A stretch of 64,000 nt of DNA from Ramlibacter rhizophilus (GTDB taxonomy: Bacteria > Pseudomonadota > Gammaproteobacteria > Burkholderiales > Burkholderiaceae_C). The position numbers and the translations under genes are program-made. The stretch lies in assembly GCF_004681965.1 (NCBI RefSeq), contig NZ_SMLL01000001.1, positions 434,001 to 498,000 of the forward strand, given 5' to 3'. This document shows, one piece after another, positions 34,274 to 44,000 of this stretch; the first letter of the stretch is position 1; each line of letters begins with the position of its first letter. Below the pieces are notes generated by a model. It made no database searches. It was not told the DNA's origin and worked only from the letters and a program-made list of their open reading frames with translations.

Positions 34274-35761
34274 TCAGGGGCGAGGAGCAGGGCGCAGGGT
34301 GTCGCCGATGCCGAAGGGGATCTCGCCGCCACGCAGGATGTGTATCAGGCGCCGAGCCTCGCCACGGTCAATCTTGCCTGCCTCGACTCGCTCTTCCAGG
34401 TGCTCAATGGCCTCATCCTGACGAGCCTCAAGTGCGTCGAGCATCTCCTGCAGCGCGCTGCTCTTCGCGCGCTCCCGCTCGAGATCCGCAGCCCGATGCG
34501 CCAGTTCCTGGCGTTGCCTGTCGCGGTCGGCCTCGAACTGCCGGCGCTCCTCGGCCAGCTTGTTCGCCTCGTCCTTCAGCTCGCGCTGGCGCTTCTCCAA
34601 GGCCTGACGCCATTTGAGCTGCATCTGGTTCAGCTCGCCTTCCTTTATTGCAACCTGCGCCAGGCGAGCGTTGGCCTCGGCGAGCTTCTGCCTGGCCGCG
34701 GCCTCCGCGTCATCGAGCACCGACAGCCGCGAGCGCCAGGTCTCCTCCAGCTCCTTCGCGCGCAGATCCAGCTTGCGGCGAGCCACAGCCACATCGCTGG
34801 TGTAGCGCTCGTAGTTCACGTCCGCCTTGCGGTTCCAGCCCAGGGGCTTGCCCACCACCTCGTGGAACCGATCCTGCGCCTGCATCCAGCCCACCCTGTA
34901 CCAGGTGCCGTCCTGGTCCGCCGAGTCGCCTCGCGCGGCTGCGCGCGCCCTTGAGACGACCCCCGGGTCCAGGTACTTGATGGGAAACGCCTGCGGGTCG
35001 GCAATGATGGCGTGCGCATGCGCGAGCTTCTCGTCCCGGTGGAGCACGAGGGACACGAGCCCCGCCTCGCCAAGGTCACCTTCCTCGCCTGGATCATCGG
35101 GCCCTTGCGTGCCGGGTAAACGCGCTGCGCGGGCGGGCCGGAATTCACCGAACTCGCCGATCAACCACGTCTTGATCAGTTCCCTCCACAGACTGAATTG
35201 AGCGTCGCCCTCCCTGTACGCGGCGGTGTAGCCCATGACTATGGAGAGCACGGTAGGCAGGCGTGTCGACTGCCGGCGTAGCTTTGTATACGGTCCCTCC
35301 ACAGGCACACGCGTCACCGCCTCCGGTGTGGACGGCTCGAGTGTCATCTCCATGTGGTGCTGGCCCTTGCCTGGCTTCGGCGGGCGCCACCAGGTCTGCG
35401 GCGAGACGTTCTGGCCGGCTGCCTGTATGTGCTCGTGGAACCACTCCTTCATGCGCTCAACGTCCGGGCCGTGGACCACGATAGGCTCGAGCGGCTCGAT
35501 GTCCTGGCTGTCCAGGTGCTGCACGTACTTGCGCGTGGGAGTGGGCTTCGGCTCCATCAAGTCGTTGAGCAGCCGCAACGCCTCGCCCACGATGTCCTCC
35601 AGGGCGCGGGTCGGCTGGTTGGCCGAGATAGCCACCAGCGTTCCGTGCATGAACTGGTTCAGCCCGCCGCCGGTGGTCTCCCCCATCGGCCGGGTCGGGC
35701 GCACTCCGCCTTTTTTCTTGGCCCGGACCTTGGCTCGCTGCTTGGCGGCCGCGGTGCTCAC
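34274..35761 (-). CDS. MobV/Pre-like relaxase with C-terminal coiled coil
   Basis: 495 residues from GTG 35761. The segment LVLHRDEKLAHAHAII (H241, D243, E244, H248, H250) matches the H-x-D-E-x3-H-x-H metal site of Mob_Pre plasmid relaxases. WMQAQDRFHEVVGKPLGWNR then fits the family's Q-D-x-(Y/F) ... G motif. Residues about 328-460 are a heptad-rich coiled coil. A relaxase nicks DNA at oriT so that a co-resident conjugative plasmid can transfer the element. The N-terminal 160 residues are divergent, so an alternative role in recombination is possible. It overlaps the upstream 81-aa gene by GTGA. Confidence 0.65.
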   Translation of the reverse strand: MSTAAAKQRAKVRAKKKGGVRPTRPMGETTGGGLNQFMHGTLVAISANQPTRALEDIVGEALRLLNDLMEPKPTPTRKYVQHLDSQDIEPLEPIVVHGPDVERMKEWFHEHIQAAGQNVSPQTWWRPPKPGKGQHHMEMTLEPSTPEAVTRVPVEGPYTKLRRQSTRLPTVLSIVMGYTAAYREGDAQFSLWRELIKTWLIGEFGEFRPARAARLPGTQGPDDPGEEGDLGEAGLVSLVLHRDEKLAHAHAIIADPQAFPIKYLDPGVVSRARAAARGDSADQDGTWYRVGWMQAQDRFHEVVGKPLGWNRKADVNYERYTSDVAVARRKLDLRAKELEETWRSRLSVLDDAEAAARQKLAEANARLAQVAIKEGELNQMQLKWRQALEKRQRELKDEANKLAEERRQFEADRDRQRQELAHRAADLERERAKSSALQEMLDALEARQDEAIEHLEERVEAGKIDRGEARRLIHILRGGEIPFGIGDTLRPAPRP

Positions 35762-36003
35762 GATCCACCTCCGACCAACGACGAGGGAGCGAACAGCCCT
35801 TCGTCTGCGACCGCCTCTATACCGTGGGGTTGAGCGCTGCTCAACCCGCGGACGGGCGCCACGTGGACGAAGGCCGCTTCGTTGCGGTAGTCATCGGCGT
35901 CGCCGATACCAGCGAAGACGAAGTAGGGTTTTTCGATCCCGTTGAAGATCATCGGGCCCGTAGGCCCCTTCGCGGCCGGTGCCGCATGCGATGACGTAGC
36001 CAT
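35758..36003 (-). CDS. Small hypothetical protein upstream of the relaxase
   Basis: 81 residues from ATG 36003, preceded by GGAGGACAGGGAC. The sequence (GPTGPMIFNGIEKPYFVFAG, then IGDADDYRNEAAFVHVAPVR) is protein-like but matches no family I know. Stop and relaxase start overlap (GTGA), so the two are coupled; a relaxosome accessory role is inferred from that alone. Confidence 0.6.
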   Translation of the reverse strand: MATSSHAAPAAKGPTGPMIFNGIEKPYFVFAGIGDADDYRNEAAFVHVAPVRGLSSAQPHGIEAVADEGLFAPSSLVGGGS

Positions 36004-36048
36004 GTCCCTGTCCTCCAGTGCGTGGTCCCTTCGCTTGCAGGAGACCAT

Positions 36049-36846
36049 CGAGTACGTAGTTGACTTCGGTGCCGCTGTGCCATGCCGAATCGATGGATTC
36101 GCGCCAGTGCGCCCTTGAAGCTGCTTTGATCAACTGTAGGACGGACCTGTATCCGCCGTGTTGGCATTCTTCGCAATCGATTCGATCCAGTTGAATCGCT
36201 CGAGTTGGATACGTTAGACCAATGATCCATAGCAACAGACTCCGATCAATGGTCGGGCGGATACGTCTGCTGTGTAGAGGCGCATGCCCCAAGGCTGTAC
36301 CCACATCGAGTCTTGAGAAGCGCCAGGGTGTCTCGTTGGAAACCCGATGTAGTGGGGGCGATCCCAATCTGTGCACTTGGCCGGCGTGATTGTGTCGGCG
36401 CGGCGCCAGGCAGTGACGGCCCCCTGATCGCCTTGCTGCACGAGGAAACGTGCGTGTGCACAAATCAGCGTTGGTCCGCACGGTTTGCCGTGTGTGCGCA
36501 CGGATCCGCGGGGAAGACTGCACGGGTCCGGGCATTTCCATGGTTCAGCGTGGGTGGCCACGGTTGTTCGTGGCCATGCACGTGTTAAGGGGGCGAAGAG
36601 CTCGTGGCTCTTGCGGCGAACCACCAACTGCACTTGAGCGAGCTGCTGGACGGCGTCGGCAGCGGACGTTCCAGTGACTGGCGCGGGGCATCTTCCGATG
36701 CTTGTTCCATCAGTCCCAGCGCGCTAGCGCCTCCCAGAGCACCTGCAAGTTCCGAGCTGCCCACACAGGCCGGGTGCCTGGCCGGATTCTGAGGTTGCGC
36801 CCCAGCGTGGGGTAGGGACTACGGCAGCTTTCGGAAGCCGACATCG
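36049..36846. other. Non-coding region upstream of mob genes, candidate oriT
   Basis: About 800 bases without a convincing gene, less GC-rich than its surroundings. It holds two clean hairpins: CACGG-TTTG-CCGTG (36479-36492) and TGGCCACG-6-CGTGGCCA (36555-36576), along with several CGCACGG / CGTGTG repeats. Such inverted repeats upstream of a relaxase operon are usual at oriT. No nick site can be named from sequence. Confidence 0.35.
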
Positions 36847-36939
36847 TTGAGCGGTCTTGACCCTCTACCGGCTACAAGGTTTCCAATGACTTTACGACGC
36901 CGCGGACCGGCGACGCGAGATCAACAAGTGGAGCCCGCG

Positions 36940-37698
36940 ATGGATAGCCAGAAACTGCTGCGAGAGACAAACATGCTCGACTTCGAGCACCCAAGCATCC
37001 AGGGGCTGATCCGCGAGCGAGGGTGGCGTGATCTGCCGCAGCGCGAGCGGGTCGGAGCGATCTATGAGTTTGTGCGCGACGAGATCGCTTTCGGTTACAA
37101 CCTGGCGGACGACTTGCCGGCGTCGCGCGTGCTCGCTGACGGCATTGGCCAGTGCAACACGAAGGGATCGCTGTTCATGGCGCTGCTGCGAGCGTCGGGC
37201 ATCCCCTGCCGCTTCCACGGCTTCACCATCGACAAGGCCTTGCAGAAGGGCGCCATCACGGGCGTGGCCTACCTCCTAGCTCCCCGCGACATCATCCACA
37301 GTTGGGTCGAGGTCCTGATCGACGGCCGCTGGATCGAGCTCGAGGGATTCATCCTGGACAAGGCCTATCTCTCGAAGCTTCAAGAGATGTTCGCCGACCA
37401 CGAGGGAGCCTTCTGCGGCTTCGGGGCGGCGACCCCCGATTTGAAGAACCCTCAGGTCGATTGGACGGGCGACAACACCTACATCCAGAAGGACGGCATC
37501 AACCACGATTTCGGCGTGTTCGATGACCCGGATTCGTTCTACGCCAAGCACGGCGCGAACCTCTCGGGCGCCAAGAAGTGGCTGTTCCAGGCCGTGGTGC
37601 GCCGCTGGATGAACGCGAACGTGGAGCGCGTGCGATCGGGCGGCGCGCGAGCCCTCGGCGTGAGGCCCCGGCCTACGCGCGCGCCATCCGCCGGCTGA
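36940..37698 (+). CDS. Transglutaminase-like domain protein
   Basis: About 252 residues from ATG 36940 (MDSQKLLRETNMLDFEHPSI); earlier starts at 36886 and 36847 are less protein-like. GIGQCNTKGSLFMALLRASG has the catalytic Cys of the transglutaminase/protease-like superfamily, and IIHSWVEVLIDGRWIELEGF has the His with the following acidic residue. The fold hydrolyses or transfers acyl groups on peptides. No signal peptide, so cytosolic. It stands just before the metal-resistance cluster; a link to it is not evident. Confidence 0.82.
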   Translation: MDSQKLLRETNMLDFEHPSIQGLIRERGWRDLPQRERVGAIYEFVRDEIAFGYNLADDLPASRVLADGIGQCNTKGSLFMALLRASGIPCRFHGFTIDKALQKGAITGVAYLLAPRDIIHSWVEVLIDGRWIELEGFILDKAYLSKLQEMFADHEGAFCGFGAATPDLKNPQVDWTGDNTYIQKDGINHDFGVFDDPDSFYAKHGANLSGAKKWLFQAVVRRWMNANVERVRSGGARALGVRPRPTRAPSAG

Positions 37699-37763
37699 GC
37701 GTAAAGGCCTTGCGCCGCCCTCTTGGTCGTGAGATGGTCGATCCCGATACAATGCTTCCGCCG

Positions 37764-38120
37764 ATGAGACGCTTCCTGCTTTTGTTGCTCGCGCTGGTGC
37801 TGCCCATGCAAATGAGCTGGGCGGCCACGCATTTTTGCGACGACGAGCGCCTCGTGGCGCTCGCCGTCGCGGCGGCCGAGCAGGGAGGCCATTTCCATGC
37901 CGAGGCGGCCGGCGAGAAGTCGGACTCCCAGAGCGAGAAGATCGCCGACGCGTGCTGCGGAGCGGCGCACAACTGCCACGGCCTGCACCACATCATGGGC
38001 CAGGCGGATCCCGAGTTCGCCGCCGCAGCCTGCACGCAAATGCCCGCGCATTCGGGCGCCGCGCCTCCCTTGGGCGAAGTCCTCTCCCGGATCGAGCGTC
38101 CCAATTGGCCCGCCGCCTGA
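37764..38120 (+). CDS. czcI: CzcI-like periplasmic metal-resistance protein
   Basis: 118 residues. The signal peptide MRRFLLLLLALVLPMQMSWA is nearly a consensus CzcI start. The mature part has cysteine/histidine clusters (THFCDDE, DACCGAAHNCHGLHHIMG) suitable for metal binding. CzcI precedes czcCBA in Cupriavidus and is thought to modulate the efflux response. ATG 37764 is chosen; ATG 37752 would add four residues. First gene of the czc operon, 78 bases before czcC. Confidence 0.8.
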   Translation: MRRFLLLLLALVLPMQMSWAATHFCDDERLVALAVAAAEQGGHFHAEAAGEKSDSQSEKIADACCGAAHNCHGLHHIMGQADPEFAAAACTQMPAHSGAAPPLGEVLSRIERPNWPAA

Positions 38121-38198
38121 CGGCGGGCCGCGACATACCAACCCATCTTCCTCGCGGTTCGCCGAAGCAGTCGTTAGTTTCGACCTTCGGAGAACTCG

Positions 38199-39404
38199 AT
38201 GTTTCCTTTTTCCCCGCGGCCGCGGACGGCCGCGCTCGTCGGCGCGCTCGCGCTCGCTTGTTCCGTTGGCGCGCAGACAGCGCCTCCCACTTTGCGCGAG
38301 GCCGTCGACGCGGCTTGGGCGCTGAGCCCCCAGGCTCGGGCGCTCGCTAGCCGGCAGGCCGAGCTCGACGCCCGCGCCCGCGCCGCCGGCAATTTCCTGG
38401 CCGGCCCCCCAACCGTGTCCCTCGCCCACAAGACCGGCCGCGGAGCCGCCAGCGGCGCGCAGGAGACCGAGGCCGAGATCTCGGCGCCCCTCTGGCAGCC
38501 CAGGCTGCGCTCGGCGACCGCGGCGCAGGTCGAGGCCGATCGAGCATCGCTCTCGGCGCAGGTGGCGGCCGCGAGGTTGAAGCTCGCCTCCGACGCGCGC
38601 GAGCTCGCGGCCGCGGCCGCCTTGGCCGAAGTCGAGCGCGAGCTCGCCAGCCGCAAGGCGTCCGAGGCGCAGGCGTTGGCCGCCGACACCGAGCGGCGCG
38701 TCAAGGCGGGAGAGAGCGCGCGGGTCGACGCGCTGCGCGCGAGCTCGGCGCTGCGCGAGGCGGAGTCCGCCCGGGCGGCGGCCGAGGGCGCGTTGGCCCG
38801 GTCGCTGGCGAATTGGCGCGCGCTCACGGGGCTCGCCCAGCCGGCTGCGCTCGACGAGGCGCAAGGGCCCGTAGGGGAGCATCCCTTGGCGCGGGCGGCC
38901 GAGGCGCAGGCGCGGGCGGCTCGCTCCAGGCTCGAGGTGGCCGAGGCCGACCGGCGCGACCCGATGGAGGTCGGCGTCGGAGTCATTCGCGAGCGCCCGG
39001 GCGGCGGCGCGCCCACCGAGAGCTCCGTGAGGCTCTCGCTGCGCGTGCCGCTTGGGGGCGACATCCGCAACGGCGCTCGGATTGCCGCGGCGCGCGCCGA
39101 GCTCGACGCGGCCGAGGCGGAGCTCGACGCGGCGAGGCGCCAAGTCGGCTCCGAACGCGAAGCGGCCTTGGCCGAGCTCGAGTCTGCGCGGCGCGCCGAG
39201 CGCCTCGCGACCGAGCGCGAGCGCTTCGCCCGCGCGGCCCAGGAGCTGATCGCCAAGTCGCACCGGCTGGGCGAGACCGACCTGCCCACGCGCCTGCGCG
39301 CCGACGCCGAAAGGTTCGAAGCCGAGCTCGCGCGCGCGCGGGCATCCATCGAGGCGCGACGCGCCCTGTCCAAACTCAATCAGGCCAACGGGGCCATGCC
39401 ATGA
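38199..39404 (+). CDS. czcC: Outer-membrane efflux channel, CzcC/TolC family
   Basis: 401 residues. Signal peptide (AALVGALALACSVGAQT), then TLREAVDAAWALSPQARALA, the typical OEP first repeat, and a very long alanine/glutamate/arginine-rich helical body as in TolC-type periplasmic tunnels. It forms the outer-membrane exit of the CzcCBA metal pump. It ends in ATGA overlap with the next gene (39401-39404). Extreme Ala-Glu-Arg content makes neighbouring frames look open too, but only this one fits the family. Confidence 0.88.
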   Translation: MFPFSPRPRTAALVGALALACSVGAQTAPPTLREAVDAAWALSPQARALASRQAELDARARAAGNFLAGPPTVSLAHKTGRGAASGAQETEAEISAPLWQPRLRSATAAQVEADRASLSAQVAAARLKLASDARELAAAAALAEVERELASRKASEAQALAADTERRVKAGESARVDALRASSALREAESARAAAEGALARSLANWRALTGLAQPAALDEAQGPVGEHPLARAAEAQARAARSRLEVAEADRRDPMEVGVGVIRERPGGGAPTESSVRLSLRVPLGGDIRNGARIAAARAELDAAEAELDAARRQVGSEREAALAELESARRAERLATERERFARAAQELIAKSHRLGETDLPTRLRADAERFEAELARARASIEARRALSKLNQANGAMP

Positions 39405-39946
39405 TCATGAAGCTTCTCCCCGCATTTCGCTCCGCCCTCGCGGCGCTGGCGCTCTCGTGCACGGCGATCGCGCCGGCTCTGGCCGGCGAGGGCCACAACC
39501 ACGACGCCGCACCCGCGGGGGCCGAGGGCCAAGCGAGCCCGCGCGTGCAGGCGCACTCGGACCTGTTCGAGCTGGTGGGCGTGGTCGAAAAAGGCCAGAT
39601 GACGGTCTATCTCGACCGCTACGCCACCAACGAGCCAGTGGCGAACGCCAAGATCGAATACGAGGCGGGCTCGAACAAGGGGGTCGCCGCGCCGCAGCCG
39701 GACGGCACCTACGTGGTGAAGTTCGACGCGCTCTCCAAGCCCGGCGAGCTGCCCTTCTCCTTCACCGTCAGCGCGGGCTCCGACACCGACCTGCTCGCCG
39801 GAGAACTCCACATCGAAGACTCCCACGCCGAAGAGGCGCAGGCGGCGCGCCCCTGGGCGCGCTGGGCCGCCTATGGCGCGGCCGCCCTGGCCCTCGCGGC
39901 CGCCGCGCTCTTCGCCCGCCGCCAATTCGCGCGTCGCCGCGCCTGA
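39401..39946 (+). CDS. Periplasmic membrane-anchored protein of the czc operon
   Basis: 181 residues. Signal peptide, then a His-containing start AGEGHNHDAAPAGAEG, a beta-rich domain (FELVGVVEKGQMTVYLDRYA, then GTYVVKFDALSKPGELPFSF) and a C-terminal membrane helix (WAAYGAAALALAAAALFARR) with an RR-rich tail. Proteins of this layout occur between czcC and czcB in many betaproteobacteria; the function is unproven, a metal chaperone or pump accessory being likely. Confidence 0.75.
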   Translation: MIMKLLPAFRSALAALALSCTAIAPALAGEGHNHDAAPAGAEGQASPRVQAHSDLFELVGVVEKGQMTVYLDRYATNEPVANAKIEYEAGSNKGVAAPQPDGTYVVKFDALSKPGELPFSFTVSAGSDTDLLAGELHIEDSHAEEAQAARPWARWAAYGAAALALAAAALFARRQFARRRA

Positions 39947-39956
39947 GGACACGGAC

Positions 39957-41069
39957 ATGAAGAACAAGCACATCATCGCGGCCTGCGCCTGCCTTTTCGC
40001 GCTCCTCGCGTCCCCGGCCTTCGCCGGCCCCGAGCACAACCACGGCGAGTCGGCGCCTGCGCCGACCAGCAACTCCCCCAAGCGCCTGCCCGACGGCAGC
40101 GTGTTCCTGCCGAAGAACTCGCAGCGGCAACTCGCGGTGCGCACGCAGCTCGCCGAGGAGCGCCCCGCAGCGCAGACCATCGAGCTCACCGGCAGGGTCT
40201 CCATGGATCCGAACGCCGGGGGGCGCGTGCAGCCCACCCAAGCCGGACGCCTCGAAGCGGGCCCGCGCGGGCTGCCGTCCCTGGGCCAATTCGTCCGGAA
40301 GGGCGAGGCGCTGGCGGTGGTGCGCTCGTCGGCCTCCGCGATCGAGCGAGCGAACCAGCAGGCTCAGGCCGCCGAGCTGCGCGCGCAGCTGGATCTCGCC
40401 CGCAGGCGCGTCGCGCGGCTCTCCGAGCTCGAAGGCACCGTGCCGGCCAAGGAGATCGAAGCCGCGCGCTCGGACGTCGTGAGCTTGCAGCAGCGCCTGG
40501 CGGCCGTGGGCGCTTCCGTCTCAGCCTCCGAGACGCTCGTGGCCCCCATCTCCGGCGTGATCTCGGCCTCCAACGCGGTCGCCGGACAAGTCGTCGACGC
40601 GCGCGAGGCTCTCTTCGAGATCGTCGACCCCTCCAAGCTCGTCGTCGAGGCCCTGGTCTTCGACATGAGCCTGCTGTCGAACGTCGGGGCTGCCAGCGCC
40701 AGCCCCGCGCCGGGCGTCAGCGTGCCGCTGCGGCTTTTGGGCGCCGGACGCGCGCAGCGCGAAGGCGCCATACCGCTTCAATTCCGCACCGCTGGCAACT
40801 CCGCGGTCCCCTTGGCCGTCAACCAGCCGGTGAAGGTGCTGGTCCACACCCGGACGATGGTCAAGGGCGTGGCCGTGCCCGCCGCGGCGGTGGTGAAGAG
40901 CCCGAGCAACCAGGACATGGTCTGGGTGCACACCGGCGCCGAAGTCTTCCAGCCGCGGACGGTGCGCGTCTCGCCCTTGGACGGCGCGAACATGGCGGTG
41001 ACCGACGGCCTCAAAGCCGGCGAGCGCGTGGTGACCCAAGGCGCGGCCTTGGTCAACCAAGTCAGGTGA
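39957..41069 (+). CDS. czcB: Membrane fusion protein, CzcB family
   Basis: 370 residues. Signal peptide (CACLFALLASPAFAGPEHNH) with histidines after the cleavage site; the barrel/lipoyl parts (TLVAPISGVISASNAVAGQV, FVRKGEALAVVRSS) and the hairpin of helices typical of HlyD-type adaptors follow. ALAVNQPVKVLVHTRTMVKG and AVTDGLKAGERVVTQGAALV complete the fold. It links the inner-membrane pump CzcA with the CzcC channel and may deliver metal from the periplasm. Eight bases before czcA. Confidence 0.9.
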   Translation: MKNKHIIAACACLFALLASPAFAGPEHNHGESAPAPTSNSPKRLPDGSVFLPKNSQRQLAVRTQLAEERPAAQTIELTGRVSMDPNAGGRVQPTQAGRLEAGPRGLPSLGQFVRKGEALAVVRSSASAIERANQQAQAAELRAQLDLARRRVARLSELEGTVPAKEIEAARSDVVSLQQRLAAVGASVSASETLVAPISGVISASNAVAGQVVDAREALFEIVDPSKLVVEALVFDMSLLSNVGAASASPAPGVSVPLRLLGAGRAQREGAIPLQFRTAGNSAVPLAVNQPVKVLVHTRTMVKGVAVPAAAVVKSPSNQDMVWVHTGAEVFQPRTVRVSPLDGANMAVTDGLKAGERVVTQGAALVNQVR

Positions 41070-41076
41070 GGTCGCG

Positions 41077-44000
41077 ATGTTCGATTGGCTAGTCAAATCG
41101 TCGCTCGCGAACCGCCTGATCGCGCTGGTGGGGGCCGTGGTCCTCATGGCCTATGGCCTGTTCGTGCTGGTCCAGATGCCCGTGGACGTCTTCCCGGACC
41201 TGAACAAGCCCACCGTCACCGTGCAGGCCGAGGCCGGCGGCATGGCGCCGGAGGAGGTCGAGCAGCTCATCACGGTGCCCTTGGAGACCGCCATGGGCGG
41301 CATTCCGGGCGTGGAGAGCATCCGCTCGGTGTCCAGCGTGGGCCTCGCCTTCGTCTACGTCACCTTCGACTGGAAGACGGACATCTACCGCGCGCGCCAA
41401 ATGGTGGGCGAGCGGCTCTCCGTCGCGCGCGAGCAATTGCCGCAGGGCGTCGACCACGTGGCCATGGGGCCGGTGAGCTCGATCATGGGCGAGATCATGA
41501 CCGTGGCGCTGCCCATCGACCCGGCCAAGATCAGCCCGATGGCGGTGCGCGAATACGCGGACTTCGTCGTGCGCCCGCGCCTGCTCACCATTCCGGGAGT
41601 CGCGCAGGTGGTGCCCATCGGGGGCGAGGTGCGCCAATACCAGGTGCAGCCCGACACGGCCAGGATGTCCGCCCTCGGCATCACCGTCGAGAACGTCGAG
41701 GAGGCCGTCAAGGGCTTCTCGGCCAACACCAGCGGTGGCTTCCTGGAGCTGAATTCGCGCGAATACCTGATCCGCAACATCGGGCGCACGACGCGGATCG
41801 AGGACTTGCAGCGGCTTCCGGTGGGGTATCGCTCCGGGCAGCCGATCCTGCTCTCGCAGGTCGCGTCGGTCTCCTTCGCGCCGGCCATCAAGCGCGGCGA
41901 CGCCGGCTACAACGGCAAGCCCGCGGTGCTGCTGGGCGTTCAGAAGCAGCCCGACGCCGACACGGTGAAGCTCACCAACCGGGTCGAGGAGGCCCTGGCC
42001 GGCTTCAAGGCGAGCTTGCCGCCGGGCATGGGCGCGCCCATGGTCACGATGCGGCAGGCGAGCTTCATCGAGGCGTCGGTGAACACGCTGCAAGGCAAGT
42101 TCCTGGCGGCGGCCTTCGTCGTGGCGGGCGTGCTCTACCTGTTCTTGATGAACGTCCGGACCACGGTCATCGCGCTGACGGCGATCCCCCTGTCGGTGAT
42201 GATCACCGCGCTGGTCTTCAAATACTTTGGCTTCTCCATCAACACGATGACGCTGGGAGGCCTCACGATCGCCATCGGCGGCCTAGTGGACGACGCGGTG
42301 GTGGGCGTGGAGAACGTCTTGCGGCGCTTGAAGATGGATCGGCAGGCGCATCCGGAGCACCGCATGGGCCCCTTGGAGCTGATCGCCAAGGCGACGTTGG
42401 AGGTCAGGTCCGCCATCGTGATCGCGACGGTGATCATCGTCCTGGTCCTCATGCCCCTCTTCTTCCTGCCCGGGATCGAGGGGCGCTTGATGCAGCCCTT
42501 GGCCGTCGCCTACATCGTGTCGCTCTTGGCCTCGATGCTGGTGTCGGTGACGGTGACTCCGGTCATGTGCTACTACCTGCTGCCGAAGATGGGCTCGCTG
42601 GATCACGGCGACACCAAGGCGCAGGCGTGGCTCAAAGCCCGCTACGAGCGGGGGCTCGCCAAAGTGCTGGCCGCTCCCAAGGCCTGGGTGGTCACGGGAG
42701 CCGTCGCGGCGCTCGTCGCCGCCGCCGCCGTGCCCTTCTTCCCGACGACCTTCCTGCCGCCGTTCAACGAGGGCGTGGCGCTGGTGGGCCTCAGGCTCAA
42801 CCCCGGCACGACCTTGGCGGAGAGCGCGCGCATCGGCGCGGTCGCCGAGACGAATCTCAGGGCGGTGCCGGAGGTCGAGCATGTGGGACGCAGGAGCGGG
42901 CGCGCGGAGCTCGACGAGCACGCCGAGGGCGTGCACGTGTCCGAGCTCGACGTGAAGCTCAAACGCAGCGATCGCAGCGTCGAGGAGATCTACGCGGACC
43001 TGCGTTCGCGCGTCTCGGCGCTGCCGGCGGCCATCGGCATCGGACAGCCGATCAGCCACCGGATCGACCACATGCTCTCGGGCGTGCGCACGCAGATCGC
43101 GATCAAGATCTTCGGCGACGACCTCGACACCCTGCGCGGGCAAGCCGAGGCGCTGCGCCAGCGCCTCTCTCGCATCGAGGGCGTGGTGGACCTGGAAGTC
43201 GAAAAGCAGGTGCTCACGCCCCAGATTAAGGTGCGGGTCGACTACGACAAGGCGGCGTCATACGGGCTGCCGGCGGCCAAGCTCCTGCGCGAGCTGCAAA
43301 TGATGATCGACGGGGAGAAGGTCGCGCAGATCGTGGAGGGCAGCCGAAGGTTCGATCTGGTGCTGCGCCTGCCCGAGTCGGCGCGCGGCATGGAGGGGCT
43401 GCGCAACCTGATGATCGACACGCCTGCTGGGCGCGTGCCGCTCTCGCAGCTCGCCGTGGTCGAGGAATCCGACGGGCCGAACCAGATCAGCCGCGACGAC
43501 GGGAGGCGGCGCATCGTGATCTCGGCCAACGCCCAGGGCCGCGCGCTCTCGGACGTCGTGGCCGACATCCGCCAGGCGGCGGCGGAGGCCAAGCTGCCCG
43601 AGGGCTACTTCGTTACCATCGGCGGCCAGTTCCAGGCGCAGGAGGAAGCGAGCCGCCTCATCGGGTTGCTCTCGATCGCGTCGGTGGCGCTGATCTTCCT
43701 GATCCTCTACTCGCGCTACAAGTCGGCGGCCCTGGCCGGCATCATCATGGCCAACATCCCCTTGGCCCTGGTGGGAGCGGTGTTCGGTCTGTGGCTCTCG
43801 GGCCAGCCGCTGTCGGTGGCCGCTCTCGTGGGCTTCATCACGCTCGCGGGCATCGCGATCCGCAACGGCATCATGAAGGTCTCCCACTACGTGAACCTGT
43901 GCGCGTTCGAGGGCGAGAGCTTCGGCGACAAGATGCTCGCGCGAGGCAGCCTCGAGCGGCTGACTCCCGTGCTGATGACGGCGCTCGTGGCCGCCCTCGC

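Noticed and set aside
36214..36633. 139-residue minus-strand ORF in the candidate oriT region
   Set aside because: No ribosome site, Arg/His/Thr-rich random-looking translation, and several competing frames of equal length.
38813..39400. Long N-terminal extension of the protein at 39401
   Set aside because: The extension is an Arg/Gly-rich shadow of czcC; a signal peptide begins right after ATG 39401.
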